A DNA stretch of 64,000 nucleotides from NCBI GenBank assembly GCA_045636925.1, contig JAZTYK010000005.1, positions 41,264 through 105,263 on the forward strand. The letters run 5' to 3'. The DNA is from JAZTYK01 sp045636925. Lineage in GTDB: Bacteria; Bacillota; Clostridia; Oscillospirales; Butyricicoccaceae. The notes under the pieces were generated by a model. That model saw only the letters and a program-made list of their open reading frames with translations, ran no database searches and was not told the origin of the DNA. Made by a program: the position numbers and the translations under genes. Shown one piece after another: positions 6,991-16,384 of the stretch. The stretch's first letter is position 1, and each line of letters begins with the position of its first letter.

Positions 6991-8139
6991 ATGCAGTACA
7001 GAGATTTTGGTAAAACCGGGCTGAAGGTTTCTGCCCTTGGCTTTGGCATGATGCGCCTGCCCTTGCTGGACGGCACCCAGGGCAGCTTTGACCGTGATGT
7101 GACCAATCTGGTGGACAAGGAGACTTCCATCCGGATGCTGCGCCACGCCATCGACAACGGTCTGAATTACGTAGACACCGCCTACAACTACTTAAACGGC
7201 ACCAGTGAGCTGATCACCGGCGAGGCACTGAAGGACGGCTACCGCGAGAAGGTATTTCTCGCCACCAAGTCCCCCGTTTGGCTGTATGAGAGCGAAGACG
7301 ACTTTGACCGTCTGCTGGACGAACAGCTGAAGAAGCTGCAGACCGACCACATCGACTTTTACCTGCTGCACTCTCTGCACGGTGAGCGCTTTGATGAGAA
7401 GATCCTGAAGTTCAACACCATTGAAAAGATGAAGGCTGCCAAGGCTGCCGGCAAGATCCGCTATATGGGCTTTTCTTTCCACGATGACCTGGCTTCTTTC
7501 AAGCGCATCGTAGACGCTGCTGACTGGGATTTCTGCCAGATCCAGCTGAACTATGTGGACGTGGAATATCAGGCAGGCATCGAGGGTCTGGAATACGCCG
7601 CCTCCAAGGGTCTGGCGGTGGTCATCATGGAGCCCCTGCGCGGTGGCAGCCTGGTGAATGTGCCCGCACCCGTCAAGGCTATCTTTGACAAGATGGGCAA
7701 GACCCCCGTACAGGCCGCACTGGACTTTTTGTGGGATCGTCCCGAAGTCAGCCTGCTGCTGAGCGGCATGGGCTATCAGGAACAGGTGGAAGAGAACATG
7801 GCTTATGCCGATGCTTCTGCCGTGGGCAAGCTCAGCGATGAAGAGCGTGCTATGATGATGCAGGCCAAGGAAGAGCGCCGCAAGTTCTTCAACATTCCCT
7901 GCACCGCCTGTAACTACTGTAACATCTGTCCCCAGCAGATCGCCATTCCCGCCATCTTTAAGGCCATGAACCGCTATGGCATGGGCGAGGAAAGCGGCGG
8001 CAAGCGCGATTACAAGGCCATCGCCGAACAGGGCAATGTGGGCGATCAGTGCATCGGCTGCAAGGCCTGCGAAGGCATCTGCCCCCAGCACATTGAGATC
8101 AGCAGCTGGATGCCCAAGATCCATAACATTCTGGGCTAA
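6991..8139 (+). CDS. Aldo/keto reductase with C-terminal 4Fe-4S ferredoxin-like domain
   Basis: A 382-residue oxidoreductase. The TIM-barrel part (1 to about 280) contains the usual tetrad: Asp and Tyr in YVDTAYNYLNG, Lys in VFLATKSPVW and His in FYLLHSLHG. The C-terminal part carries two cysteine clusters, CTACNYCNICP and CIGCKACEGICP, as in the clostridial predicted oxidoreductases of the aldo/keto family. The tail suggests electron delivery by ferredoxin or an internal relay rather than only NADPH. GGAGG is 7 bases before the ATG. The gene follows the nitroreductase and is followed by two small genes on the same strand. Confidence 0.93.
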   Translation: MQYRDFGKTGLKVSALGFGMMRLPLLDGTQGSFDRDVTNLVDKETSIRMLRHAIDNGLNYVDTAYNYLNGTSELITGEALKDGYREKVFLATKSPVWLYESEDDFDRLLDEQLKKLQTDHIDFYLLHSLHGERFDEKILKFNTIEKMKAAKAAGKIRYMGFSFHDDLASFKRIVDAADWDFCQIQLNYVDVEYQAGIEGLEYAASKGLAVVIMEPLRGGSLVNVPAPVKAIFDKMGKTPVQAALDFLWDRPEVSLLLSGMGYQEQVEENMAYADASAVGKLSDEERAMMMQAKEERRKFFNIPCTACNYCNICPQQIAIPAIFKAMNRYGMGEESGGKRDYKAIAEQGNVGDQCIGCKACEGICPQHIEISSWMPKIHNILG

Positions 8140-8155
8140 ATCCCGGGAGGTTTTT

Positions 8156-8437
8156 ATGGTCACCGTATTCAATCGGGTCAAGCTGTTTGCCGATTCTTCG
8201 TCAGAAGCTGCCGCAAAGGTGTGGAGCACCCTGCGGCAGCATCACATCCCCTACACCATGAAAACCCTGCAGAATCACAGCACCTTTGGCAAAAACCTGC
8301 ACTATCGCTATAGCATGTCGGCAGGTGGTGGCGGTATGGGTGCCGCGCCCTTTGCCGACCAGATGCAGTATACCTACATTATTTATGTGCGGCGGAAGGA
8401 TGCAGCCCGGGCACGGGAAGTTTGTCATTTGTCCTGA
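8156..8437 (+). CDS. Small conserved protein of unknown function
   Basis: A 93-residue protein starting at an ATG preceded by GGGAGG, 16 bp after the reductase gene. The sequence has one predicted alpha/beta unit, a glycine-rich loop (SAGGGGMG) and a YIIYVRRKDAARAREV end. It faintly recalls the small DUF2007-type proteins but I cannot assign it. No signal peptide or membrane segment is seen. The stop lies 14 bp before the next start, so it is likely cotranscribed. Confidence 0.7.
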   Translation: MVTVFNRVKLFADSSSEAAAKVWSTLRQHHIPYTMKTLQNHSTFGKNLHYRYSMSAGGGGMGAAPFADQMQYTYIIYVRRKDAARAREVCHLS

Positions 8438-8451
8438 CGCAAGGAGTCTAT

Positions 8452-8892
8452 ATGAAAAAACTACTGATTTGTCTGCTTGCTCTCCTGCTGCTGGCAGGCT
8501 GTACCCCCGGCGCAAAAGATGACGGTGCCGATTCCACCGGTCGGTATGCACTGCTGCCCAAGGGCGAGTGCTCCAGTCTGGTGGTAAACTGGCTGTATCC
8601 CGATGACGCCTTCGATGCGGATTTTAATTCGGTGAAGCTGGACCTTTCCAACATCGAAAAGTATGTAGATCCCGATGCGGATACCAGCGGTGGCGGTGCC
8701 AATCTGAACAATCTGATGGGTTCTTTGGGGTTTCAGGGTCGGTCTTTCCTCAAGGCCGAGCCCATTGGCATTGACGATGACGGCGCTAAGCAGGTGGCAA
8801 AAAAGAAGCCCTATATTTACCTGTATATCGAGGGCAAGGACGGCCGCAGCTTCAAGGTGCGTCTGAAGTACGACAGTACTATCCACGATTAA
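8452..8892 (+). CDS. Putative lipoprotein of unknown function
   Basis: A 146-residue exported protein. MKKLLICLLALLLLAGC is a clear type II signal peptide with lipobox LAGC, so the mature protein should be lipid-anchored outside the membrane. The ATG at 8452 follows AAGGAG by 6 bases; a start 30 bases earlier lacks a ribosome site. The mature part has an acidic, poorly structured middle (VDPDADTSGGG) and beta-strand-like ends. No family was recognised. A strong terminator follows. Confidence 0.8.
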   Translation: MKKLLICLLALLLLAGCTPGAKDDGADSTGRYALLPKGECSSLVVNWLYPDDAFDADFNSVKLDLSNIEKYVDPDADTSGGGANLNNLMGSLGFQGRSFLKAEPIGIDDDGAKQVAKKKPYIYLYIEGKDGRSFKVRLKYDSTIHD

Positions 8893-8903
8893 TTTGTTTT
8901 TAC

Positions 8904-8943
8904 AAAAGAACTCCTCCGTAACCAGTACGGAGGAGTTCTTTTT
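8904..8943. terminator. Bidirectional terminator between converging lipoprotein genes
   Basis: A 17-bp perfect stem (8904-8920 with 8926-8942) has T runs leaving it on the plus strand and, less strongly, on the minus strand. It separates the rightward lipoprotein gene from the leftward DUF3048 gene, whose stop is two bases away. Confidence 0.85.
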
Positions 8944-8944
8944 G

Positions 8945-10006
8945 TTATTCCATGGTGACCGTTTGGTCTTTGTCCACAAGACAGATCCAGCTGTTGCCCG
9001 CATTGGCGGTAAAGGCACTGCCGTCTGCCCCGGTGATGATCAGGGCATCTTCTGCATCGCCTTTTGCCCAGCGGATCGTTTCATAGCCTCCCTGAGAAAT
9101 GTACCAGCCGCTGCCGCCCACAAGATCCACCTCTACATGGTAGCCGTCTGGATACTTGCGCTGCTCGGTCTGCAGTACAAAGACGTTCTTCACCGTCACA
9201 TCCGCGCCGGTCTTGTAATCCTGCCGCAGGGCATCTCCAAAATAGCGGACGTAGCGCCCGGTTTCTCTGTCATAACGGAACTCGGTGATGTAGCTGCGGG
9301 AAAAGGGAACCGTTACCCGGGCGCAAGTGCCCTCGGCAGGGGTCTCTGCCCGGGCTTCTTTCCGGAAGGATACAAATGCTTTGCGGGGCTCCTGCAAGGG
9401 CGCGTCCCACTGTTTGGCGGCAATGCCTTTGCTCAGCTCCCCGCCGGAGGTGTACAGCGTGTGCTCATAAGCCAAGCCGTTGCTTTCGCGGAAGGCATAC
9501 TTGCCAAGGCTGCCGATCATATCAAAATCCAAAAGACCGGTGGCTTTGATATGGGGTGTGCAGTACACATTGTCAGACCCGTTGTGCACATATACCGCCT
9601 GCAGGCCCAGCGCCAAATCTACAAAAGGATAGCGAGCAGAGCGCACCGTGCCGATCTGCCCCACAGCGGCAATGTCCTCGTACACCGCCATCAGCCGGGT
9701 AATGCCACCCTCTACATAGGTCTCAAAAATCAACTGGGCATCATTCAGTCCGGTCTGCACCGTCTGCGCCTGCTTCAGGTTGTTGATCATCAGCGCCACC
9801 GGGCGACGGATCAGCATTGCTTCGCCGATGGGCAGACCGGTCAATGGACTGTAAGGCACATCTTCGGGTGGCGGGGTCTGGGCATCGTCCTCTGTGCCCG
9901 GATTCGGTGTCGGGTCGTTCTTGGGCGGGTCTTCCCTGCGGCAGGCGCAAAGGCAAAGCAGCATCATAGCGGCAAGAAAAAGGGCCAGGGTTCTCTTTCG
10001 GGTCAT
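8945..10006 (-). CDS. DUF3048-family lipoprotein (YerB-like)
   Basis: A 353-residue exported lipoprotein. The start is MTRKRTLALFLAAMMLLC and the lipobox LCACRR follows. After a Pro/Asp-rich linker comes the DUF3048 domain: SPLTGLPIGEAMLIRRPVAL, MINNLKQAQTVQTGLNDAQL and VGQIGTVRSARYPFVDLA. The C-terminal domain contains GDALRQDYKTGADVTVKNVF and ends in a beta-rich segment. YerB-type proteins are widespread in Firmicutes; their role is not established. The ATG at 10006 follows AGGAGG by 6 bases. It lies downstream of tatD but is separated from it by a terminator. Confidence 0.9.
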   Translation of the reverse strand: MTRKRTLALFLAAMMLLCLCACRREDPPKNDPTPNPGTEDDAQTPPPEDVPYSPLTGLPIGEAMLIRRPVALMINNLKQAQTVQTGLNDAQLIFETYVEGGITRLMAVYEDIAAVGQIGTVRSARYPFVDLALGLQAVYVHNGSDNVYCTPHIKATGLLDFDMIGSLGKYAFRESNGLAYEHTLYTSGGELSKGIAAKQWDAPLQEPRKAFVSFRKEARAETPAEGTCARVTVPFSRSYITEFRYDRETGRYVRYFGDALRQDYKTGADVTVKNVFVLQTEQRKYPDGYHVEVDLVGGSGWYISQGGYETIRWAKGDAEDALIITGADGSAFTANAGNSWICLVDKDQTVTME

Positions 10007-10088
10007 AACAAGCCTCCTGTTCGCGAATGTTTGGCTCATTTTACCACGGACAGGCTGGGGCTTTGTGCCGCCTTCTGTCGGCGGCATG

Positions 10089-10120
10089 AAAAAGTCCCGG
10101 AGGCAGTTGCCTTCGGGACT
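10089..10120 (-). terminator. Terminator after tatD
   Basis: On the minus strand AGTCCCG pairs with CGGGACT, with a further paired AGGCA/GCCT inside, followed by five T. Confidence 0.7.
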
Positions 10121-10135
10121 GTATGAGTAATTGAA

Positions 10136-10903
10136 TTATTTGTCCAGACCGTAGAAGCGCAGGGCGTTTTGGGTGGTGATGCGCGCCATTTCCTCGGGGG
10201 TCAGTCCGCGCAGCTCTGCCATCTTTTGCAGGCTGTGCTTCATCAGACCGGAATCATTGCGCTTGCCTCGGTGGGGCACGGGAGTCAGATAGGGGCAGTC
10301 GGTCTCCAGCAGCAGGCGCTCTAAGGGCACGCTGCGGATAACTTCGTGGCTGCGGCGGGCATTGTCAAAGGTAATGACGCCGTTAAACCCCAGATAATAC
10401 CCCAGCTGCACCAGCTCGCGGGCTGTTTCGGCCGAGCCGGAATAGCAGTGGTACACGCCGCGGCACACCGGGTGCTGCCGTACTACCTCCAGCACGTCAC
10501 GGGCGGCTTCACGCTCGTGGATCACCACCGGCATATTCAGTCGGCCGGCCAGTTCCATCTGGCGGACGAACACCTGCTTCTGCACATCACGGGGAGAAAA
10601 GTCGTAGTGGTAATCCAGGCCCATTTCGCCCAGCGCCAGCACCTTGGGATGGCGGCTCAGCTGCTCCAGCGCGGCGTAATCCTCCTCTGCGGCTTCGGCG
10701 GCATTGTGAGGATGAATGCCCACCACGGCATACACATGGTCATGGGCTTCGGCCAGCGCCACGCTCTGGCGAGAGGTGGGCATATCGCAGCCGATGTTGC
10801 AGATATAGCCAACGCCCTGCCCGGGCATGGAAGCCAGCAGGCTGTCACGATCCTTGTCAAAGCGACGGTCGTCGTAATGGGCATGGGTATCAAACAAGAT
10901 CAT
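10136..10903 (-). CDS. tatD: TatD-family metal-dependent DNase
   Basis: A 255-residue TIM-barrel hydrolase; TatD proteins are 3'-5' exonucleases or AP endonucleases with a role in DNA repair or degradation. Metal-site motifs are complete: FDTHAHYDDRRF at the N-terminus, GEMGLDYHY near residue 95, VIHERE, YHCYSGS and LLETDCPYLTP. The true start at 10903 follows AGGAGG; a longer version would begin before the Shine-Dalgarno site. It sits 57 bp after metG on the same strand, the common metG-tatD order of Firmicutes. Confidence 0.95.
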   Translation of the reverse strand: MILFDTHAHYDDRRFDKDRDSLLASMPGQGVGYICNIGCDMPTSRQSVALAEAHDHVYAVVGIHPHNAAEAAEEDYAALEQLSRHPKVLALGEMGLDYHYDFSPRDVQKQVFVRQMELAGRLNMPVVIHEREAARDVLEVVRQHPVCRGVYHCYSGSAETARELVQLGYYLGFNGVITFDNARRSHEVIRSVPLERLLLETDCPYLTPVPHRGKRNDSGLMKHSLQKMAELRGLTPEEMARITTQNALRFYGLDK

Positions 10904-10926
10904 AGGGGGTTCCTCCTGTTGAGAAA

Positions 10927-10954
10927 CGGCCACCGGCTTTTGTGCCGGTGGCCG
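10927..10954 (-). other. Strong hairpin between metG and tatD
   Basis: An 11-bp GC-rich stem (CGGCCACCGGC with GCCGGTGGCCG) without a good T tail. It may be an RNA-processing or attenuating structure rather than a full terminator. Confidence 0.5.
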
Positions 10955-10960
10955 GGTTAC

Positions 10961-12919
10961 TTAGCAGAGTTTTGCACCGGCGGGGATGCTGTCGGAGAGC
11001 ATCAGCAGGTTCAGGCGTTCTTCGCCCTTTTCCTTGTGCACGGCGGAGATCAGCATGCCGCAGCTCTCCTGACCCATCATCTTGCGGGGGGGCAGGTTGA
11101 CGATGGCCACCAGGGTCTTGCCGATGAGCTCTTCGGGCCTATAGAACTTGGCAATGCCAGAGAGGATCTGTCGGGGGGTACCGGTGCCGTCATCCAGGGT
11201 GAACTTCAGCAGCTTTTCGCTCTTCTTCACGTTCTCGCAGTTGACCACCTTCACCACGCGGAAGTCGGACTTGCAGAAGGTGTCGAAGTCTACATTTTCC
11301 TCAGCAAAGGGCTCGAACTCCACGGCAGGCAGTGCGGCCTTGGCCTTGGCTTCGTTGAAGGCGTTCACTTCTTCCAGCTTCTTGGCGGCATCCAGACGGG
11401 CGAAGAGGATCTCGCTCTGTGCCAGGGTATGGCCGGTGGGGATGGCACCGAATTGGCTGAGGCATTCCCAATCGCAGGGCTGCAGATTCAGCTGTCCAAA
11501 GATGCGATCGCCGGTCTCGGGCAGGAAGGGACGGAGCAGGGCTGCTGCAATGCGGATGCTCTCCAGCAGATTGTACAGGACGGTGTCCAGACGCTCCTTC
11601 TTTTCGGGATCCTTGCCCAGAACCCAGGGCATGGTCTCGTCGATATACTTGTTGGCACGGCGCAGCAAGGTGAAGATCTCGTCCATGGCATCAGCCACCT
11701 TCAGCTCGTCCATCTTGGCTTCCACCTTGGCGGGGGTTGCCTTGGCCAGCGCGATGAGTTCTTCGTCGATGGCTTCGGGTGCGCTGTGGGTGCCGATGAC
11801 GCCGCCCAGATACTTGTGGCTCATGTCCATGGTGCGCTTGACCAGGTTGCCCAGAATGTTGGCCAGGTCAGAGTTGATGCGCTCGATGAGCAGCTCGTAG
11901 GTCAGCGTGCCGTCGCTGGCGAAGGGGATCTCGTGCAGCAGATAGTAACGGACTGCATCCACGCCAAACAGATCTACCAGATCGTCGGCATAGATCACGT
12001 TGCCCTTGGACTTACTCATCTTGCCGTCGCCCACCATCAGCCAGGGATGGCCGAAGACCTGTTTGGGCAGAGGAATATCCAGTGCCAGCAGCATGATGGG
12101 CCAGTAGATGGTGTGGAAACGCAGAATATCCTTGCCGATCAGATGCACATTGGCAGGCCAGTACTTTTTATAAGTCTCGCCGTGGTCGCCGTCTACATCA
12201 TAGCCGGGCAGGGTGATATAGTTGCTGAGGGCATCGATCCACACATACACCACGTGCTTGGGATCGAAGTCTACGGGTACGCCCCAGGTAAAGCTGGTGC
12301 GGGAAACGCACAGATCCTGCAGACCGGGCTTTAAGAAGTTGTTTACCATCTCGTTCTTGCGTGCCTCGGGCTGAATGAACTTGGGGTTCTCTTCGATGTG
12401 CTTCATCAGTCGGTCGGCATACTTGCTCATCTTGAAGAAGTAGGCCTCTTCACGGGCGGGCTTGCAGGGGCGGCCGCAGTCGGGGCACTTGCCGTCTACC
12501 AGCTGGCTCTCGGTCCAGAAGCTTTCGCAGGGGGTGCAGTACATGCCTTCGTAGTGATCCTTGTAGATATCGCCCTGGTCATAGAGCTTTTTAAAGATCT
12601 TCTGTACCTGCTTTACGTGTGCTTCCTCGGTGGTGCGCACAAAGCGGTCATAAGATGTATTCATGACATCCCAGATGCGCTGGATCTCAGCGGCGATGCC
12701 GTCTACAAACTCCTGGGGGCTGACGCCCTGTTCCTCAGCCTTCAGCTGGATCTTCTGTCCATGCTCGTCGGTACCGGTCTGGAAATACACGTCATAGCCG
12801 TTTAAGCGCTTAAAGCGGCAAATGGCATCTGCCAGCACGATCTCGTAGGTGTTGCCGATATGGGGCTTACCAGAGGTGTAGGCGATGGCAGTGCTCAGAT
12901 AATATTTCCCTTTGTTCAT
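10961..12919 (-). CDS. metG: Methionyl-tRNA synthetase
   Basis: Charges tRNA(Met) with methionine. The 652 residues contain the class I HIGH-like box in TSGKPHIGNTYE near residue 18, the zinc-binding knuckle CTPCESFW and CPDCGRPC near residues 128-150, the KMSKSKGNVI loop near residue 300, an anticodon-binding helical domain, and a C-terminal EMAPII/Trbp111-like tRNA-binding domain (about 550-652) with DFRVVKVVNCENV and SGIAKFYRPEEL. The ATG at 12919 follows GAGGTGA. A leader of about 50 nt with a GC hairpin precedes it. No T-box was found. Confidence 0.97.
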   Translation of the reverse strand: MNKGKYYLSTAIAYTSGKPHIGNTYEIVLADAICRFKRLNGYDVYFQTGTDEHGQKIQLKAEEQGVSPQEFVDGIAAEIQRIWDVMNTSYDRFVRTTEEAHVKQVQKIFKKLYDQGDIYKDHYEGMYCTPCESFWTESQLVDGKCPDCGRPCKPAREEAYFFKMSKYADRLMKHIEENPKFIQPEARKNEMVNNFLKPGLQDLCVSRTSFTWGVPVDFDPKHVVYVWIDALSNYITLPGYDVDGDHGETYKKYWPANVHLIGKDILRFHTIYWPIMLLALDIPLPKQVFGHPWLMVGDGKMSKSKGNVIYADDLVDLFGVDAVRYYLLHEIPFASDGTLTYELLIERINSDLANILGNLVKRTMDMSHKYLGGVIGTHSAPEAIDEELIALAKATPAKVEAKMDELKVADAMDEIFTLLRRANKYIDETMPWVLGKDPEKKERLDTVLYNLLESIRIAAALLRPFLPETGDRIFGQLNLQPCDWECLSQFGAIPTGHTLAQSEILFARLDAAKKLEEVNAFNEAKAKAALPAVEFEPFAEENVDFDTFCKSDFRVVKVVNCENVKKSEKLLKFTLDDGTGTPRQILSGIAKFYRPEELIGKTLVAIVNLPPRKMMGQESCGMLISAVHKEKGEERLNLLMLSDSIPAGAKLC

Positions 12920-12975
12920 TGAAATCACCTCATACATATGCAGGCGGCGAGGCCGCCGAATCAATCATACCTTAT

Positions 12976-13004
12976 ATTATACCAGTTATTTTTTTGTTTT
13001 ACAA
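12976..13004 (-). promoter_or_regulatory. Promoter of metG
   Basis: On the minus strand TTGTAA (13004-12999) and TATAAT (12981-12976) with a 17-bp spacer, partly inside the end of the upstream radical SAM gene. The transcript would begin near 12970 and include the hairpin GGCGGC-CTC-GCCGCC (12957-12943). Confidence 0.65.
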
Positions 13005-14708
13005 TATATTTTCCCCGGGAAAGGGGGCAAAGCGCACCGGATACTCCCCGGTGACCGGATCACGGGGGGCATCATAATCCGCATATGCCGTTTGCCGCGC
13101 ACCGTACAGCAGCGCGGCACCACGGCGCACCCCTTTGCGGCTACGGGTGGCAGGATCAGACTCCAGCATGATCTTTGCCTTGCGCAGCAAAGGGTCGGGC
13201 TGCTGCAAACAGCGGGGCAAGCGCCCGTCGCCACGGGTGGCAAGGGCATCCAGCACCAGAGCATCACGCAGATCAGCGGCATCTGCCCCCGGCAAGGCGC
13301 CAAGGGTACGCTGCACCAGCGCGGTGTAGTCTTCCAGTGACAGCTGTCCGGCAGAGGCTGCGGCAGCGCCCACGGTTTCAAAGATCTGCATGGGAGTAAG
13401 GCCGGTTGCCTCCAGCACATATTCCAGTGTGCGGTGGAAACGGCCGCTGTTGTACAGCTTGTCCAGGGCAGTCTCTGCAAGGCGAAGCCGGATAAGGTCA
13501 TTCCGGCTCAGCCATGGGGTGTCGATCACCGCATAGGGCGGATCTTGAGAGAAGCGGCAAGGGAACTGTTCCGGCTCTTCCCGCATGGCGGCGCCGGGCA
13601 GCAGCTTGAGAATGCCAAGCTGCAGCATATGGGGTCTTAGGGCAAAGGCCCGATGGAAGCCGGCGGTAAAGCGGGCAAGGTCTTCATGGGGCAGGCCGGC
13701 GATGAGATCCAGATGCAGGTGCACATTGCCTTTTTCCAGCACCTGCCGCACCCGGTGCACCACGGTGTCCAGATTGGTTTTTCTACGAACAGCGGCCAAG
13801 GTTTCTTCGGAAAAGCTTTGCAGTCCCACTTCCAGCTGCACCGCGCCCCGGGGCATTTGCGCCAGCAACCCGATCATACGGTCAGACAACAGGTCGGCAG
13901 CCACCTCAAAGTGGATGCAAAGACCATGGGGAATGCCGCTTCCCTGCTGCTGCAGAATAAATTCCAGCAGGTCTTCGGCACGGCTGCGGTGGGCGTTAAA
14001 GGTGCGGTCCACCAGCTTGAGCACCCGGGGACGGGCTGCCGCAAGGGCAAGCAGATCGGCTTTGGCGCGGTCAAAGTCAAACCAGCGGGCAGTACCGCAT
14101 TCGCCAGACAGACAAAAGGCACAGCGATAGGGACAGCCGCGGCTGGTTTCCAGATAAGCGATGCGGTCATGGGCGGCTTTCAAATATTCGGGAATGCACA
14201 GAGAGGGCGGGTCGGCACATTCCACGCAGGGGATGCCCTCCCGAATGCTCCCCCCAGGCAGACGATAGGTCAGGCTTGGGATGGCGGACAAGTCGCCGCC
14301 GGCTGCCATGACATCACAGAGGGCAGCAAAGGCGCGCTCGCCCTCGCCGCAAAGAACACCGTCTGCCAAAGGCAGTTCCCGCAGCCGCTGCAGGCTGTGG
14401 GGCGTTACTTCCGGACCGCCCAAAATGATATAACTCTCCGGCAATCGCTGTCGCAGCAGGGGCAGCAGCTCCATCACCCGGGAAATGTTCCAGATGTAAC
14501 AGCTGAGACCGATGAGTCTGGGTGCGGTTTCCGCGATCCGGTCTGCCACCGTCGTCATGGGTTCATTCACCGTGCCGGACACCACGCGGCAATCGATGCT
14601 TTGGGTGCAAAAGGCCCGCACCCCGGCCAATAACGCATAGGGAGCCGGGGTGACATGAAGATATTGGGAACTTAAGGCACAGAGGGTGACGGGATAGGTA
14701 TTGGACAT
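12999..14708 (-). CDS. B12-binding-domain radical SAM protein (DUF4080-type)
   Basis: A 569-residue iron-sulfur enzyme. The N-terminal part (about 1-140) is a cobalamin-binding-like Rossmann domain with IGLSCYIWNISRVMELLPLL and YIILGGPEVTPH. The radical SAM core (about 180-390) has ETSRGCPYRCAFCLSGECG with the C-x3-C-x2-C cluster ligands. The C-terminal part matches the DUF4080 type in length and style. The B12-binding His motif is not obvious, so cobalamin use is uncertain. Members are presumed methyltransferases or ring-modifying enzymes with unknown substrates. GGAG precedes the ATG by 9 bases. Confidence 0.88.
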   Translation of the reverse strand: MSNTYPVTLCALSSQYLHVTPAPYALLAGVRAFCTQSIDCRVVSGTVNEPMTTVADRIAETAPRLIGLSCYIWNISRVMELLPLLRQRLPESYIILGGPEVTPHSLQRLRELPLADGVLCGEGERAFAALCDVMAAGGDLSAIPSLTYRLPGGSIREGIPCVECADPPSLCIPEYLKAAHDRIAYLETSRGCPYRCAFCLSGECGTARWFDFDRAKADLLALAAARPRVLKLVDRTFNAHRSRAEDLLEFILQQQGSGIPHGLCIHFEVAADLLSDRMIGLLAQMPRGAVQLEVGLQSFSEETLAAVRRKTNLDTVVHRVRQVLEKGNVHLHLDLIAGLPHEDLARFTAGFHRAFALRPHMLQLGILKLLPGAAMREEPEQFPCRFSQDPPYAVIDTPWLSRNDLIRLRLAETALDKLYNSGRFHRTLEYVLEATGLTPMQIFETVGAAAASAGQLSLEDYTALVQRTLGALPGADAADLRDALVLDALATRGDGRLPRCLQQPDPLLRKAKIMLESDPATRSRKGVRRGAALLYGARQTAYADYDAPRDPVTGEYPVRFAPFPGENIL

Positions 14709-14740
14709 TGGGGACGACTCCTGTTTCCGGAACGATGAGA

Positions 14741-14764
14741 AATCGGGGCGAAACCGCCCCGATT
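14741..14764 (-). other. Hairpin between the D-aminoacylase and radical SAM genes
   Basis: A perfect 10-bp stem (AATCGGGGCG with CGCCCCGATT) and a 4-base loop. There is no T tail in the direction of transcription, so complete termination is doubtful. Confidence 0.45.
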
Positions 14765-14782
14765 ATGCAGATGTGATGGTTG

Positions 14783-16351
14783 TTACAGCTGCCCCTTGCG
14801 CAGGATCATGCCGGCACGGGCGCCGGTATGCACGCCGTCCTTGGCCGTGAGCACACCGTTGACCCACACCCGGCGGATGCCCTTGCAAGCCTGCTGGGGA
14901 TTCTGGAAGGTGGGAGTGTCTTCCAGCTCTTCAAAGTTAAAGAGCACCAGGTCGGCACGCATGCCGGTGCGGATGAGACCTCGGTCGGGGATTCCTAAAC
15001 GGGAAGCCGGCATACTGGTCATGCGGCGAATGGCTTCTTCCAGAGGGAAGAGCTTTTCGTCACGGCAATAATGTGCCAGTACACGGGGGAAGGTGCCGAA
15101 ATTGCGGGGATGGGGTTTGCCGGGCTGGGTAAGGGGCATCGCCTCGCCGTCGGAGCCGGTCATCACAAAGGGCTGTACCATGATATCATGGATATCTTCT
15201 TCGCAGATGCCGTAATTGACCTCGCTGGCGCGGCCTTCGGAATCCAGCAGGATCTCGAAGACGGCCTCGCTGCCGGTGACGCCCATGGTCCGGGAAATCT
15301 CCAGAATGCTCTTGCCGATGACCCACTCGAACTTGCCGGGGGTGGTCCAGGACACGACGATCTGATCCCAGCGGCCCAGATGACCAAGCTCACACTCCTC
15401 GTGGATCTTTGCCCGGATCTCGGGATTCCGCAGGCGATCCAGCATGGCATCCATGCCCCCCTCGAAGGTCCACTTGGGCAGGTTGGAGGTAAGAGATGTT
15501 GCAGAAGCACAGTAAGGATACTGGTCGCAGGTCACATCCATGCCCTGACGGCGAGCCTGTTGGATCATGGCCAGTGTGGTTTTGACGTTCACCTGCCAAT
15601 AGGGACGCGCGCCGCACTTATGATGGGAGATCTGCAAAGGCACACCGGCAGTGCGGGCGATGTTCAGCGCCTCTTTGGTGGCTTCCACCAGCAGCGCGCC
15701 TTCGTTGCGCATATGGGTCATGTAAAAGCCGCCATAGGGCTTGACCACAGAGGCCAGCTCTGCCAGTTCTTCGGTGTCGGCATAGCATCCGGGGGGATAA
15801 ATGAGGCCGGAGCTCATGGCAAAAGCACCCTCGGCCATGCACTGACCCAGCAGCGTCTTCATCTTTGCCATCTGCTCGGGGGTGGCCTTTTGGTCAGAGA
15901 AACCCATAACGGCCAGACGTACCGTGCCGTGACCGGCAACGCAGCCAAAGTTGACAGAAGGCTGCTTTTCCTCGATGTAATCCAGATACTGTCCCATGCT
16001 GCGCCAGGTGTAGTCCATATCGCCCATATAACGGCGCAGAAGTTCCAGATTGCGGTCTTCTACCGGGGCGGCAGACATGCCGCAGTTGCCACCGATCTCG
16101 GTGGTAACACCCTGCAAAATCCGGCTTTCGGCCTGGGGGTGCCCCGGCAGGGCGGTATCACTGTGGCTGTGGATGTCGATAAAGCCGGGGGCTAAGTACT
16201 GGTCCTCGCCGTCCAGTACCTGCTGGGCGGCACAGCCGGCCAGAGTGCCCACGGCTGCGATGCGGCCGTTTTCTACGGCAACATCCGCACGATACCAGGG
16301 TGCGCCGGTACCATCCAGCACACGGACATTTCGAATCAGAAGATCATACAT
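14783..16351 (-). CDS. N-acyl-D-amino-acid deacylase (amidohydrolase superfamily)
   Basis: A 522-residue hydrolase expected to release free D-amino acids from N-acylated forms, a possible link to cell-wall or peptide recycling. It starts MYDLLIRNVRVLDGTGAPWY like other D-aminoacylases and has the metal motif GFIDIHSHSDTALPGHP near residue 57, GGNCGMSAAP near 90 and ISHHKCGARPYWQ near 240. An amidohydrolase C-terminal beta-sandwich returns with GMRADLVLFNFEELEDTPTF. The ATG follows GAGGTG. It is 33 bp downstream of the LOG gene, likely one transcript. Confidence 0.92.
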   Translation of the reverse strand: MYDLLIRNVRVLDGTGAPWYRADVAVENGRIAAVGTLAGCAAQQVLDGEDQYLAPGFIDIHSHSDTALPGHPQAESRILQGVTTEIGGNCGMSAAPVEDRNLELLRRYMGDMDYTWRSMGQYLDYIEEKQPSVNFGCVAGHGTVRLAVMGFSDQKATPEQMAKMKTLLGQCMAEGAFAMSSGLIYPPGCYADTEELAELASVVKPYGGFYMTHMRNEGALLVEATKEALNIARTAGVPLQISHHKCGARPYWQVNVKTTLAMIQQARRQGMDVTCDQYPYCASATSLTSNLPKWTFEGGMDAMLDRLRNPEIRAKIHEECELGHLGRWDQIVVSWTTPGKFEWVIGKSILEISRTMGVTGSEAVFEILLDSEGRASEVNYGICEEDIHDIMVQPFVMTGSDGEAMPLTQPGKPHPRNFGTFPRVLAHYCRDEKLFPLEEAIRRMTSMPASRLGIPDRGLIRTGMRADLVLFNFEELEDTPTFQNPQQACKGIRRVWVNGVLTAKDGVHTGARAGMILRKGQL

Positions 16352-16384
16352 AACAAATTCACCTCTTAAAAGACTGTTTCACAA

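Noticed and set aside
10346..12334. 662-codon rightward frame opposite tatD and metG
   Set aside because: It is the antisense of two conserved genes with low-complexity His/Gln/Gly-rich product and no ribosome site.
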